Below are positions 32,988 to 44,740 of a stretch of DNA of 64,000 nt, in pieces (within the stretch, counting starts at the first letter, position 1; each line of letters starts with the position of its first letter). A program made the translations under genes and the position numbers. This DNA is from Phialophora verrucosa. Lineage: Eukaryota > Ascomycota > Eurotiomycetes > Chaetothyriales > Herpotrichiellaceae. The stretch covers positions 1,550,001 through 1,614,000 of the forward strand of contig MSED01000004.1 in the NCBI GenBank assembly GCA_002099365.1, read 5' to 3'. The notes beneath the pieces were generated by a model, which did not search any database, was not told the origin of the DNA, and worked only from the letters and a program-made list of their open reading frames with translations.

Positions 32988-33860
32988 GTTGGATGGTATG
33001 TTATCTTGAGGTCAACCGCGTGAGAGGGGTGTCATTCGGAGACGCGACGACACTGGAAGTCCCAGGCGCAGTGCTGGATGCCCTGATCCCGGTCGCAGCG
33101 ACAACCTCTCTCACTGTCACTATCAGAATTTGTCAACAGCGAAGGCGAAAAGAAGAATCTTCGAAACGATCTCTGGTTCTTTGACCACGCCGCTCATCGA
33201 ACTGACGTGCGGGCAACGCGGCCGCAGTCACAACTCGATGCCAAGGTCGGCTAACATGCCTTTTTTGCTCTTAAGGCTGATGGAAAGGCAAAGACCCGGC
33301 CTCCCGAAATAAACCCCTGTTAAGCGAGCGTAGCCGGCAGCTGGAGGCCCGTGAGCACCTGAGACACACAGGAAGCATGCATGGAGGGACGCTCCAACCG
33401 TGGCACGGCGGAAATCTCGAGTGGCTGGAAATCCACCCTGGGAACCCATCGTCCCCGCCCAAGGCGGTGCAGATGCCACATCTCTGCCTCTCAATCAAGG
33501 CCGTCACTACCTTCTCAACTGCTTCTATATGAATAATTCCTACCATTTTTTGCCATCCTCCACAGTCCTGCTCGAGAAGTCTCCGTCCGAGGGACGTTCA
33601 TGACGGCCTTAAAAGCGTGCACGGGACCATAGAGCTCTCTAATTGTATCCGCGTTTTCCGACGGTTTCAGCAGCAAGTACTGTCCGGAGTGCCGCTCCTG
33701 TCACATCTCCGTGATCATGCACACGGCCGATTGAGCCTGCGCAATTCTTGACCTCATTTTGCATTCTATTGTTTGAGCGCTTCGTAGCTGGAGCCATGTG
33801 TGAGTCCAAGCTTGATGTTCCGTCTCACGCAGTAGGTGCTTACCCGCTCCACAGCCGCAC
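32988..33860. other. Divergent intergenic region NGG1 / RING ligase
   Basis: About 870 nt upstream of both genes. No ORF here has recognisable similarity. The true 5' exon of the RING protein, with its expected signal peptide, probably lies in the right part (33.7-33.9 kb), but I could not fix it. Confidence 0.45.
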
Positions 33861-35569
33861 AGGACTTCGGCGTTGTCGCAATTGTGCTTCCCAACCCACA
33901 ATACGACCCCTCAGATCGAGCACAAATTGTCAACGTAGGGCATAAGACTGATGCCGTATGATACACACACTGACTTTCCCTGGCAGGACTCATTCGGCTT
34001 TGCTCTGAGAGCATCGGGTCTTATCCGCACCCTGTCACCGAACAATCCTCACCATTACGATGCCATCCAGGGCCTTCTATACTCCCCCGATCTCTCGCCC
34101 TCGAGTCCCTGTAGCAACTCCACCAGAGCCCTCATACCTGCAAACGTCACGACTCGAGCTGAGATTCCCCTGGGCAATTATCCGCTGATTGCATTGGCGC
34201 CGTGGACAGAGCCAGAATGCGTCGATGCTTACATGGCCGCCATGCGGGCCGATCAGGTCCGAGGAGCAGTCTTCTTCCACCCTGACAATTCCAGTGCACT
34301 GCCTCCTCCTGTCAGCGACCGGTCCTGGACTCTGCATGACGGCGGGCAATGGAAGTCTACCAATGGTTATCCAGTCTATGCGATCCCTGGAATGCTCGGT
34401 TCCTTTCTTCTCAATGAATTGGCACAGTATTCGGGCAACATGTCAGAAGTACCATTTGGGGAGGAGCTGGTTACCATCTACGATCCCCACGATAGCGTCA
34501 GACTGTACGCAAGGATGGATGTCAACACCACGGCCGGCATACCCTCCCTATGGGTCTTCCTGATCATCGTCCTAGCCATCCTGCTCGCAGTCGTCTTGAT
34601 GACCTCGGTTGTCATGCATATGATCCAACGCAGACAACGACGCATCCTCCAACGCCGAGTCGCTGACGGTGAGGTCAACCTCGAGTCGTTAGGTATCAAA
34701 AGATTGCAAGTACCACAAGAGCTTTTGGACAAGATGCCGCAATACACTTACACGGCCAAACCGGAGCCGGAGAATTACAATGAAGTTGCTGTGAATGCGC
34801 CGCGAGAGTCCGAAATGAGTGACGCTGTCAAACCCGCGACAGGGAAGGTGGCCGAGTCTCATACAAAAGACCTCGAAAGTGCCATTGGCCCGGCTGTCGC
34901 AACTCATCACGTCGCTTTCTCTCAGTCGACATGTCCGATCTGCCTGGACGACTTCGTCAACGGAGAAACAACCGTTCGAGAACTCCCCTGTAACCACATT
35001 TTTCACCCCGAATGCATTGATCCTTTCCTTCGCGACAACAGCTCGCTTTGTCCGCTGTGCAAGAAATCCTCACTGCCAGTGGGATACTGCCCGGTCCAAG
35101 TAACAAACCTCATGGTGAGGAGAGAAAGACTAATGCGGCGGGTGCAGCAGCGGGGCGGCACCATTCATGTGTCTACCCCAGCTTCTCGCCTGGCGATGGG
35201 AGGCCGCGCTCTGCGTGCCATTTCGATCCCTACACCAGCGCCACGCATCGACATCCACATTCCGCCCGACCAGGAAAGGAATGCGGGCCGAGAGATGGAC
35301 TTAATGCCGTCTGCCCGAAGATTGACCACAGTCGAGGATGAATTGCCTGCCGACGTGCGTGCCCAAGGCACTTCCGCCAGGCGGGCATGGTTGCGCGACC
35401 GAATCGCCCGGAGGCAAGCTCGTGACTACCAGGAGCGAGCTGATGAAGGGCTCGTGGCAGAGGCCTCGAGACCTCTTTGTAAGTCCTCGCAGCAGCTCCA
35501 ACCAAGGATCGTTCGCTAACTCTATATCAAGGGCGCCGCGTTGCTGGCCGAGTCTTCCCCAGTCTTTGA
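33861..35569 (+). CDS. Membrane-anchored RING-H2 E3 ubiquitin ligase (partial 5' model)
   Basis: The visible coding runs from about 33861 (DFGVVAIVLPNPQYDPSDRAQIVN, after a possible CAG acceptor). A 52-nt intron (GTAGGG..CAG, ending about 33986) follows, then DSFGFALRASGLIRTL to 35478. A lumenal protease-associated-like region (to about 34540) precedes one strong membrane helix (SLWVFLIIVLAILLAVVLMT, near 34543-34605). The RING-H2 finger spans 34932-35060 with spacing C-x2-C-x14-C-x-H-x2-H-x2-C-x10-C-x2-C. Reading straight on stops at 35519. Removing a GTAAGT..AAG intron (35479-35531) instead gives RPLWRRVAGRVFPSL and a stop at 35569, which resembles the usual family terminus. The extreme 5' exon with the signal peptide is not resolved. 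The likely role is ubiquitination at endosome, Golgi or vacuole membranes. Confidence 0.78.
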
Positions 35570-35813
35570 ACCATTGTGACTTTGATGTGAATATCTGACA
35601 TTTTGCATAGCGATTGGCGTTTTTGCACAAAATTCGGCTTGGGGACCCAGGGTAGATATGTCTTGATGCACGATGTGATGTGATGACGGAACAAAATTGG
35701 CGGGACATATGTACACACCTGGATGATTTCTGAGGCCTTGGTTGGTTTGGGGTATCCTTGGAAGAGCAAGCATGCTTCAATCAGGGCTCGTGATGGACTC
35801 GTTGACGAGGTTT

Positions 35814-36674
35814 TCAACTAGCAAACTTATCATGCTTGCCTTTGACTCTGACATCTAGAACCTCCTCGTAGAAGTTCCCTTCTTTCCTCGCTCTTTTCAG
35901 CCGTCTGACTTCATCGTCATCGAGTTTTCGACCGACGGCCTGCTCGAGTTCTTTTCGGCTGACCTTTTCTTTGGCTTTCTTCTCTTTGTTCTGTTGCAGC
36001 CGAGGCTTGAACCGCGACTGCATCTTGATGATGAGATGTGTAGATTTTGAGTCAGCCTCCCCATCGCCGCGTAGGGAGATATTGACCGATTTCGCATTCG
36101 CCTTCGTGTCCACGACAGCACAGAGGTACCGCCATCCTTGTTCTCCGGCCTCCTTCTTGCTCGCACCAGTCCTAACCCTCCACCGGATTTTCCCTCCCAG
36201 CTCATCCTCGCTGATCTGTTCAACGAGAAATCCTTCTTCCGGGCCTCTCGCCTCCCTTCGGGCGCCGAGCACGCCCAGAGTGTCACAGCTTAAATAGCCG
36301 CCATGACTGCCTTTAAAACTAATATCTCCGGTGCCCGCGACGCTTGAAGCGACCCAGACTTGTCGCACATCATGCGGTTCAGATGTTTCCGGTACGTTCT
36401 CGATAATATTTTCTAGAGGCGAGGCAAAGACATTGCCGTGCGCATCGGACGCCAGAGAGGTCGGCGGATCAGAGGGCAAGATCAGCAGGACGGGCCCCGT
36501 GAGATCCGAGGGTTGATCAGGCGTTGTCCAGTTATCGTCTTCGGCGGCTGTCGGGTCGGCAGTCTCGGAAGCGACAATAGTCTTGGAGTCGTCGATGTCG
36601 CCATCGTCCGCCCGGTGCTTGCGCTTCTTGCTAGGCTTTTTGTCCCCTTTGAAGGAGAGAGGTTTGATGGGCAT
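35814..36674 (-). CDS. FRG1-like protein
   Basis: A single-exon, 286-residue member of the FRG1 family, nuclear/nucleolar actin- and RNA-associated proteins with a beta-trefoil (fascin-like) core. The N-terminus is basic (KKPSKKRKHR). The trefoil core covers residues 65-210: GPVLLILPSDPPTSL, VWVASSVAGTGDISFKGSHGGYLSCD and GFLVEQ. The C-terminus is FKPRLQQNKEKKAKEKVSRKELEQAVGRKL, a conserved Lys-rich FRG1 tail, ending in a short basic segment. The length is close to animal FRG1 (about 258) with a longer linker. The Met is directly followed by PIKPLSFKG, as in other fungal members. The partner process (splicing or rRNA maturation) is not evident from context. Confidence 0.87.
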   Translation of the reverse strand: MPIKPLSFKGDKKPSKKRKHRADDGDIDDSKTIVASETADPTAAEDDNWTTPDQPSDLTGPVLLILPSDPPTSLASDAHGNVFASPLENIIENVPETSEPHDVRQVWVASSVAGTGDISFKGSHGGYLSCDTLGVLGARREARGPEEGFLVEQISEDELGGKIRWRVRTGASKKEAGEQGWRYLCAVVDTKANAKSVNISLRGDGEADSKSTHLIIKMQSRFKPRLQQNKEKKAKEKVSRKELEQAVGRKLDDDEVRRLKRARKEGNFYEEVLDVRVKGKHDKFAS

Positions 36675-37041
36675 TGTCCAGACCGAACCGCAGAACGAGA
36701 GGTCCGAGTCGTGGCTTGCGAGAACAGGTTATCGGGAGTGAGATGGTAGCAGCTTCAAAGCAAAGAAGCTACTGGTTGATATCGAGCACGTTGCCTCTGG
36801 TTGTTGCGCACACAGATCGCGCAGCACGCAGGACAGCAGCACAAGGCTGCGATACTCAGCCTTGCCTTCAATGACGTCCATATGCGATCTGATTGGGCGT
36901 GCTCCGCAGTGGCCAAGAAGTCTCCCTTACCGAGGCGTGAGGGCGTGATTAATTACTCGACGAAGCATGGCAAGCTCTTTCTCAATTAACGGAATAGCAA
37001 ATTGATTGCGAGTGAAGATTGATGTCAGCCCTAAGGACACC
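36675..37041. promoter_or_regulatory. Divergent FRG1-like / cupin promoter region
   Basis: 367 nt between divergent genes. No coding evidence. Confidence 0.45.
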
Positions 37042-37713
37042 ATGGTCGAAGTAAAGAAATATCATCTCCCTCCTACATCTCTCGTGCCCAACTCACCACA
37101 ACCACTGCTCCATTACCCTGGTCTGTTGTCTTCCAAGACAGCAACTATATGCGATGACAGTATAGCCGTCAAGGCACACGACCTCTTCTCAACAAATGGT
37201 TGGGAGACGCAATGGATATTCCGCTACGGTCCAACACAGACCTCCCATTACCACTCCGGAGTCCATGAATGCATGGCCGTCCTAACCGGAACCGCGAAAA
37301 TCCGTTTCGGTGTTGCTGACACAGCAGCCGACATGGAAGAGAACACTCATGGCCGTGGCAGAGAGGAAGGCGGGATTGAAGTCGAAGCTGGTGTCGGGGA
37401 CGTCTTCATCCTTCCCGCTGGGACAGCACATAAGACCTTCGATACCTCGCCAGTGACTGAATTCAAACTGCTGACTCCTGGCGACGGTCACCATATTTTA
37501 ACCAAAGGATCAGATGTTAGGGAAACCTTGGCAAATGTTCACCTGGATGGTTTTACAATGGTCGGCGCATATCCCAAAGGCGGAGGGGAATGGGACTTCG
37601 CTAAAGGTGGCGAGAATGAGGGTGAATACGAAAAGGTTTGGTCAGTTCCCAAGCCTGAAAACGACCCTGTCTTGGGCAAAGCGGAGGAAGGGCTATGTGG
37701 TCAGTGGCGGTAG
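37042..37713 (+). CDS. Cupin-domain protein
   Basis: A single-exon, 223-residue RmlC-like cupin of the type often labelled YjlB-like. Motif 1 is TSHYHSGVHECMAVLTG: two His two residues apart near positions 69-71, then a Glu, the usual metal ligands. Motif 2 is VGDVFILPAGTAHKTFD, with the fourth ligand His. Between them is a longer loop of about 30 residues with Glu-rich sequence. The C-terminus is a variable Gly/Glu-rich tail ending GQWR. Family members bind a divalent metal, but no reaction is established. The start ATG at 37042 is chosen because the frame upstream opens only from a TTG. Confidence 0.87.
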   Translation: MVEVKKYHLPPTSLVPNSPQPLLHYPGLLSSKTATICDDSIAVKAHDLFSTNGWETQWIFRYGPTQTSHYHSGVHECMAVLTGTAKIRFGVADTAADMEENTHGRGREEGGIEVEAGVGDVFILPAGTAHKTFDTSPVTEFKLLTPGDGHHILTKGSDVRETLANVHLDGFTMVGAYPKGGGEWDFAKGGENEGEYEKVWSVPKPENDPVLGKAEEGLCGQWR

Positions 37714-37966
37714 AGCACATTCCTCACCCCAGCAGCCTCAGTTGGTAGCACCATAAGAGCCTTCCATTCGTGGTTCTCCAACCGCTATCCGATTGAGTCC
37801 CCTTCCAGTTCCTCGTGGACTAGGTCTTCGCTCTACTCTAGTACACAGTGGGATCGTCTGCCAATATTGTGCAAAGGCCCATCCGCTTCGTCCAGCGCAC
37901 ATTTCTTCGGCTCCTTGAAAGCGACCAGTGAACAGGCCCGGTCCCTGCAGCTACGTTAGCGGACGA

Positions 37967-37997
37967 ATCTAATCAGATTAGATGAAAATTTTTCATC
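37967..37997. promoter_or_regulatory. Two overlapping perfect palindromes
   Basis: ATCTAATC-A-GATTAGAT (37967-37983) is an exact inverted repeat with a one-base centre. It runs straight into GATGAAAA-T-TTTTCATC (37981-37997), a second exact inverted repeat with a one-base centre. The two share GAT. Such sites suit dimeric regulators. Which regulator is unknown. Confidence 0.6.
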
Positions 37998-38158
37998 TTG
38001 GCTCGCTAGCAAACAACAAACCACAGCTCAAGCTCCCTTGTCTTTCTGGGTCTCAGAAGCTTGTTTATGCCGTGGGATCCGGAAAATTCTGCCCGGCCTG
38101 CCAGGTTGCATGTTCAGGGAGGGACCGTTGGGCTAGGACAGGCACCATGTGATCTAAT

Positions 38159-38180
38159 CTTATCGCCTCACCAAGATAAG
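38159..38180. promoter_or_regulatory. Inverted pair of GATA-factor sites
   Basis: CTTATC (38159-38164) and GATAAG (38175-38180) are exact inverted copies of an HGATAR site, 10 nt apart, about 390 nt upstream of the siderophore transporter start. Fungal siderophore genes are repressed by the GATA factor SreA under iron sufficiency (established); that these sites serve SreA is inference. Confidence 0.5.
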
Positions 38181-38570
38181 GCGCCTTCACACCCCCCGTT
38201 CATACCCACCCATGGGCTCGAGCCGAGCAAAAGCTCGCCCTTCCACGCCGTCTCTCTTCTTGTGGTGTCCTGAACACCAGTTGGATTGCGCCATTTTGTA
38301 CTTGTGCCTAACACGAGTATGATAACCCGACATCGGATGATCCTATCCACATGGCTTCTCCGTGCAAACTCTCATGTGACGCTCGTAGCTTGAGCTCCGC
38401 TTCCGGGCGGGCCTGGCTACACATGTCTCGCGTTTTGCGACTCCATGCAACGCCCTGCGGGAGCTAGCGTCAGGACTTGCTCGGTCTACAAAGACTCGAG
38501 CTGTCTCCTCTTTCCTCTTTACAGGCCTCCTACCCTCTCATGCATTGTTGAGAAGCATACTTCGACAGCA

Positions 38571-40527
38571 ATGGCAGGACTTTCCAGGTTCAGACCTGGC
38601 TTCCGGCGGACGACAACCGAGGACGCCAGTACTTCTATACAGACCGCGCCTCTTGATACTATAGAGGCGGGCGAGAAACAACCTGCAACACGCAGCGCAG
38701 AAGATGCCGCGACGGACGACATAATTGCAGAAGCTCTGACGAAGCTTCCTGTTCAAGATGCTCAACGAGGTGTTCAAGATGTCGAAGCTGTGACCTTGAC
38801 TTGGTCCAAGCGATCACTTATCGCAGTCTTCATCCTGTAGGTGCCCGTCTACCTTGTCGCATACTTGACCGGCATACATTGACGTGATGAATATCCTGCT
38901 GACCGTCTTCATTACAGCATGTGGCTGCTCTACTTCGTCAACGCATTCCAGTCCTCGATTCTGTACAATCTTGTCCCTTTCGCGACAAGCTCTTTCGAAA
39001 CCCATTCGTTACTGACGGTCATCTACATCGTGTCGAACGCCATGAGCGCGGCCGTCTACATCCCACTCGCCAAAATGCTTGATATCTGGGGTCGAGCTGA
39101 AGGATTCCTGCTCATGATCGCATTCGCTACGTTGGGTCTGATCCTAATGGCCGCCGGGACCGGTCTCTCGACGTTTTGCGCGGCGCAAGTCTTCTACTCA
39201 ATTGGGTTCGGAGGCATGATCTACAGTATCGATGTCATCACGGCCGACGCGTCGAAGTTGAAGAATCGGGGTCTGGCGTACGCTTTCACAAGTTCTCCCT
39301 ACATGATTACAGCATTCGCTGGTCCCAAAGCTTCGGACGACTTCTACTACAACATTAGCTGGCGGTGGGGCTTTGGCTGCTTCTCCATAATCTTACCGTT
39401 CGTGGCGGCGCCTCTATATTTTGTCTTGAAGATCAATCTACGGAAAGCGCAAAAGCAGGGCCTTCTATTACGGGAAAGGAGCGGCCGAACTTTGGTGCAA
39501 AACATATGGTACTACGTCCAGGAATTTGATGGTGGGTGATTAAATTTTCCCCCTCGATACTAATATACGCTTGGAACTGACTCTCTCTCGCACAGCTGCT
39601 GGGGTGTTCCTCTTCGCGTCCGGCTTGACGGTCTTCCTTTTGCCTTTCACTCTGGCGGATACGGCCCCCAACGGCTGGAGCACAGGCTACATCATCGCCA
39701 TGATCGTGGTCGGCTTCGTTACTCTGGTCCTTTTTAGCCTCTACGAAACATACGTTGCAAAAGCGCCATTCCTGAACGTCAACCTGTTAGCCAACCGGAC
39801 CGTCATCGGCGCGTGCCTGCTCGACATGACGTACCAAATCTCCTATTACTGTTGGGCTAGCTACTTCACGTCTTTCCTGCAGGTGGTTAACAACCTCTCG
39901 CTCGCCGAGGCTGGTTATGTCTCTAGCACATTCGACGTCGTCTCTGGCTTCGTCCTACTGCTTGTCGGCATCCTGATCCGCAAGACGGGGTACTTCAAAT
40001 GGTTGCTGTTCGTCGCTGTGCCGTTGTATCTCTTCGCTCAAGGCCTGATGATCTACTTCCGCCGGCCAAACCAGGGTGTCGGATACCTGGTCATGTGCCA
40101 GATCTTCATCAGCATTGGAGGGTCGATATTCATCATTGTCCAACAGGTCGCCGTCCTCGCCGCAGCAGACCATCAACACGTCGCGGCAGTTCTTGCCCTC
40201 TTGTATGTCGTCGGCAATGTCGGCGGCGCCGTGGGTAATACCATCTCCGGCACTATTTGGACCAACACTTTCTACAAGGCGTTGGAGAGGAACTTGCCAA
40301 ACGTCAGCCTATCCGATCTGGAAGACATCTACAACAGCTTGGATGTGCAGCTCAGTTATGCGGTCGGCAGCCCCGAAAGACTAGGCATCCAGCAGGCATA
40401 TGGATATGCACAAACGAGGATGCTCTCTGCCGGAGTAGGCATCATGTCCCTGTCACTGGTGTGGATGTTTGTGATCAAGAATATCAATGTTGCTAAGGTT
40501 GAGCAGGTCAGGGGCACTGTCTTCTAG
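38571..40527 (+). CDS. Siderophore-iron MFS transporter (Sit1/MirB type)
   Basis: Plasma-membrane proton symporter for ferric siderophores, 603 residues. Exons: 38571-38836, 38918-39531 and 39596-40527 (codon-exact). A hydrophilic N-terminus of about 80 residues precedes 14 predicted membrane segments. Family landmarks include WLLYFVNAFQSSILYNLVPFATSSFETHSLLTVIYIVS, KMLDIWGRAEGF, FYSIGFGGMIYSIDVITADASKLKNRGLAYAFTSSPYMITAFAGP and WRWGFGCF. The C-terminal half has QISYYCWASYFTSFLQVV, GNVGGAVGNTISGTIWTNTFY and the large extracellular loop (residues after LERNLP) before the last helix, all typical of Sit1/Arn transporters. An in-frame ATG upstream at 38445 is considered part of the 5' leader. Iron-responsive control is plausible from the GATA pair upstream. 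No siderophore synthetase is in the window. Confidence 0.92.
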
Positions 40528-41478
40528 ACGCCTGGTAGTCACCTGGCTTGACGTGGATATTAGGCCCGTCTTGGCCAGAGTGTCTCCTGCTGCTGGTGGT
40601 GCAACCGCGGCGACGGTGATCCTCTCGCAATAGTACTCGGCATGCCACCGAGCAGTGGAATCTGGGGCCACTGGCAGCCCAGCGAGAATCCAATTGTGCC
40701 ATTCCTGAAATAGTGCGGGCGCAGCCAAAGCGGCTGTTCAAAAACCACCAGATCTACTTGTGTGTCGGCGAACGTGACGAATCTCCCAAAGTGAGATTGC
40801 TTCTCTTCTTGTTGGAGACCCTGCTTCTATTTGCACCACCTTTTTACTTACTTCCTCCAATACACATGTGTCCTGAGTCGTCATCCGAACTCCAAACCTG
40901 CCTTTTTCCGGGTTTCACTACAGAGAAGCCTATGATCATCCCCTCCTGTAAATAATCCATCACAGGCATTGCATTCCACACTGGGCTGCACAAGACTTGA
41001 AAGCGACCAATGTTGACCTAATACCCTGCACTCATCCTGGAAGCCACCGGCCATTTCCCCTTTTTGTCGGGTTCGTTGAACATTACACCGAAGCTTTACC
41101 CCTGGAGATCAACGCTTCTCCGCATATCTGGTCGTCATCATACCTGATTCCGCTTCTCCCGACCTTTCAGACGAGCTTCTGAGCCAACGAGCATCTCTCT
41201 TGGGTGATCTCCTCGACAGCTAAAGCTTAGCGTGATCGTCGCGCGCCCTTTCTCAATACTGCAGGTATACAAGCAAAGTGGACGCAATGCTGCAGGCGAA
41301 ACTTCCCCCGCATCGTGCGGCGATGAAGATGCCCCGAGAGGCAGTCACACATGCTAGTCATCTGGTGATCAGCTGTCCGGCAATATATAGGGATGCGAAG
41401 GTCGGAAAGCTTCATCGGAGCGCCTTGTGACGCATTTGAATAGGAACGAGGTACGCTTGTGCCGCATCTCTGTTAGCA
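40528..41478. other. Intergenic, 951 nt
   Basis: No gene supported. It contains the 3' flank of the siderophore transporter and the promoter of the beta-galactosidase. ORFs present are short and without similarity. Confidence 0.45.
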
Positions 41479-44400
41479 ATGAGGCTTTCAATCGTCTGGG
41501 CTCTGGCCTGGTTGGCCGCCCAGGCTGAGGCTCTTGCCGTCCCAATACACGATATCGGCGGCCTAAAGATCATTGAGCGCCCGGACCCTGAGAAACGACA
41601 GCTTTTGCAGAATATCGTACGATGCCCTCAAGCCGGGCATCAAGTTCAACTATTAACATTACGTAGGTAACATGGGATGAGACGTCCCTGTTCATCCGGG
41701 GAGAGAGGATCATGATATTCAGCGGTGAATTTCATCCTTTCCGGTATGCATTCATTCTGCTTGGAGATGCTTCTAGGGGCCACCACCGGGCGAAGATGAC
41801 TGACCCTTTACACGTCCAGGCTCCCGGTACCCGCCCTGTGGGCGGACGTTTTCCAGAAAGTGAAAGCTCTTGGGTTTAATTGTGTGTCGTTCTATCTTGA
41901 TTGGGCCTTGTTGGAGGGCAAGCCAGGCAACTTCTCGGCCGAGGGCGTCCTAGCACTTGAACCATTCTTTGATGCTGCCTCTGCCGCGGGTATATATCTC
42001 ATTGCCAGGCCCGGTCCCTACATCAACGCAGAGGCGTCAGGTGGCGGATTTCCAGGCTGGCTTGCGAGGCTGCGTGGCAGACTTAGGACCACTGATCCAG
42101 ATTACATTGCAGCTACACAAAAGTACGTCCCTCTATTGTTGCCAGAACCGAGACTGATGACGTGACGCAGTTACGTCCGAAATGTCGCCAGCTCTATTGC
42201 AGCAGCCCAGATCACAAATGGCGGCCCCGTCATCCTGTATCAACCGGAGAATGAGTACACTGGTGCATGTTGTGGCGTCGAGTTTCCAAACGGGCAATAC
42301 ATGCAGGATGTGATAGACCAAGCCCATTCCGCTGGCGTCGTGGTGCCCATGATCAGCAACGATGCCAGTGCTTCCGGGCACAATGCCCCTGGCACTGGTG
42401 TAGGCCAGGTGGATATTTATGGGCATGACGGCTACCCTCTCGGGTTTGACTGCTCGCATCCGACCGTGTGGCCTGACGCAGCCCTGCCTACGACATACTG
42501 GCAAACACATCTCAACGATAGTCCTACGACTCCTTACAGCATCAATGAGTTCCAGGGAGGCTCCTTCGATCCTTGGGGTGGGCCCGGCTTTGCCAACTGC
42601 GAGATTCTGGTCAACTACGAGTTCGTTCGGGTCTTCTACAAGAATATCCTTGCCTCGGCGGCGAAGATTTTCAACCTGTACATGATATTCGGGGGGACGA
42701 ATTGGGGCAATCTTGGTCATCCTGGAGGCTATACTTCTTACGACTACGCTGCTTCGATATCAGAAAACAGACAAGTTGACAGGCAGAAGTACTCCGAGGT
42801 GAAGCTGTTGGCCAACTTTGTCAAAGTATCCCGAGCGTATTTGACTGCAACGCCGCAGGAACTCAATACAACCTCGATCTTCACCGATACCTCCGATCTC
42901 AAAGTCACGTCTCTCGCCAGCAACGGGAGCGCAACCACCTTCTACATCGTCAGGCACTACAACTACTCCAGTCTAGGTCCAACATCCTACAAATTATTGT
43001 TGCCGACGAGCTCTGGGAATCTGACCATCCCTCAGCTAGGCGGTTCATTGACTCTGGGTGGTCGAGATTCCAAGATACATGTCGCAGACTATGATTTCGG
43101 CGGTTCAACTTTGCTGTATTCCACTGCAGAGATATTCACCTGGAAAGTCTTCGGCAATCGTACAGTTCTCATGGTCTATGGAGGCCAGGGGGAGCATCAT
43201 GAGCTAGCCGTGACGACGCCGTCGGCTCCTTCAGTTATCGAAGGCGAACCGTCGACCGTCACGACCAACCAGACCGGTACTACAGCCATAATAGCCTGGG
43301 ACACTTCTCCGAGTCGCCGCGTTGTGCAAGTTGGGCAGTGCGAAATCTATCTGCTAGGTATGAACCTTCATCTTCTGATTCTGTCCAATGAATTGACCGA
43401 GCCGTGCAGATAAATCCACCGCTTACAACTCCTGGGTTCCTGAAGTATCCGGCAGCGAGTCCAGCACCGGTTTCACCACGGCCGAGTCTATTGGCACGTC
43501 CATCATCGTCCAGGCCGGCTACCTGGTTAGGCAAGCGTATCTCCAGAATACCGAGCTTCACTTGACTGTTGACCTTAACGACACTACTACCATTGAGGTC
43601 ATTGGAGTCCCCGAGTCGTCGAAGACTCTCTATATAAATGGTGAGCCCGTTCAGTACAGCGTGAATGCACGCGGGGACTGGTCAACGAGTATCAGTTACC
43701 AAGAGCCAACAATTACTGTGCCTGATCTCCAGAGCTTGGAATGGAGGTACGCCGACAGTCTGCCTGAGATTCAACCCGGCTACGATGATTCGGGCTGGAC
43801 AGTTGCCAGTCTCCCGTACACCAACAATACGGTCAGAAATCTAACAACTCCCACGTCACTCTATGCTTCAGATTACGGCTATCATGCCGGCTCTCTCATC
43901 TATCGCGGGCACTTCACCGCCCAGGGCACAACTGCCAATTTTTCGATCAACACTCAAGGTGGCTGGGCTTTCGGCCACTCTCTCTGGCTTGGTCAGCGTT
44001 TCGTGGGTTCATATGCCGGCGTCAGCACCCAGAACAACAGCAACGGGACTTATACCTTGTCTGGTCTCCAGGCGGGCGCTGATCACAACATAACGGTCCT
44101 GATCGACCATATGGGCATGGAGGAGTCTGGGACGGTTGGCGGTGATAAGATGAAGACGCCCCGCGGGATCCTCGACTATGCGCTTGCTGGATATGATAAG
44201 CCCGCCGTCACATGGAAGCTGACAGGGAACCTTGGCGGCGAGGACTACGTTGATCGGAGCCGAGGCCCATTGAACGAAGGAGCAATGTATGCTGAACGAC
44301 AAGGGTGGCATCTTGCCTCCCCGCCAAGCCAGTCATGGGAAACTCGGTCTCCCATGGACGGAATCACTCAGCCTGGAGTGGGGTTCTTTAGCACGTCCTT

Positions 44401-44740
44401 CGACCTCAGCATCCCCAGTGGCTGGGATGTCCCAATGTCATTCGTCTTCGGGAACGGCACCAAGCCTCCTGTGCCGTACAGGGCCCAGCTATTCGTCAAC
44501 GGCTTTCAGTTCGGCAAGTACATCAACCACATTGGACCTCAGACACGCTATCCCGTACCGCAGGGAATTCTCAACTACAACGGAACGAACTGGCTGGGTT
44601 TGACTTTGTGGGCTCATGAGAGCGGCGGAGCACGACTGGACGACTTTGCCCTAGTCTATGACCGGCCCATTGCGACCGCTTTGGGCGAGATTGCTTTCGT
44701 TGGCGGTTCTGCATACGCTCCGCGGCCGGGAGCATACTGA
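41479..44740 (+). CDS. Secreted GH35 beta-galactosidase
   Basis: An extracellular glycoside hydrolase family 35 enzyme of 1,011 residues that removes terminal beta-galactose. Five exons, 41479-41616, 41667-41743, 41820-42122, 42171-43357 and 43410-44740, sum to an exact codon number. A signal peptide is clear (LSIVWALAWLAAQAEAL). The TIM barrel shows FSGEFHPFRLPVPALW, GFNCVSFYLDWALLEGKPG and LIARPGPYINAEASGGGFPGWL. The acid/base Glu is in PENEYTG (residue 201) and the nucleophile Glu in SINEFQGG (residue 299). These positions agree with the Glu pair known in Aspergillus and Penicillium enzymes. Beta-sandwich jelly-roll domains follow, rich in N-x-S/T glycosylation sites. The first intron interrupts just before WDETSLFIRGERIM. 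Native substrates would be plant galactans, pectin or xyloglucan side chains. Confidence 0.95.

Larger units (their letters stand above)
37714..38570. promoter_or_regulatory. Siderophore transporter upstream region
   Basis: An 857-nt interval with no gene. It contains two adjacent perfect palindromes (37967-37997) and a pair of oppositely oriented GATA motifs (38159-38180), annotated separately. Confidence 0.55.

Noticed and set aside
33951..33985. ATG at 33951 as start of the RING protein
   Set aside because: It falls within an apparent intron (GTAGGG..CAG), and using it would lose the conserved upstream lumenal segment and the signal peptide.
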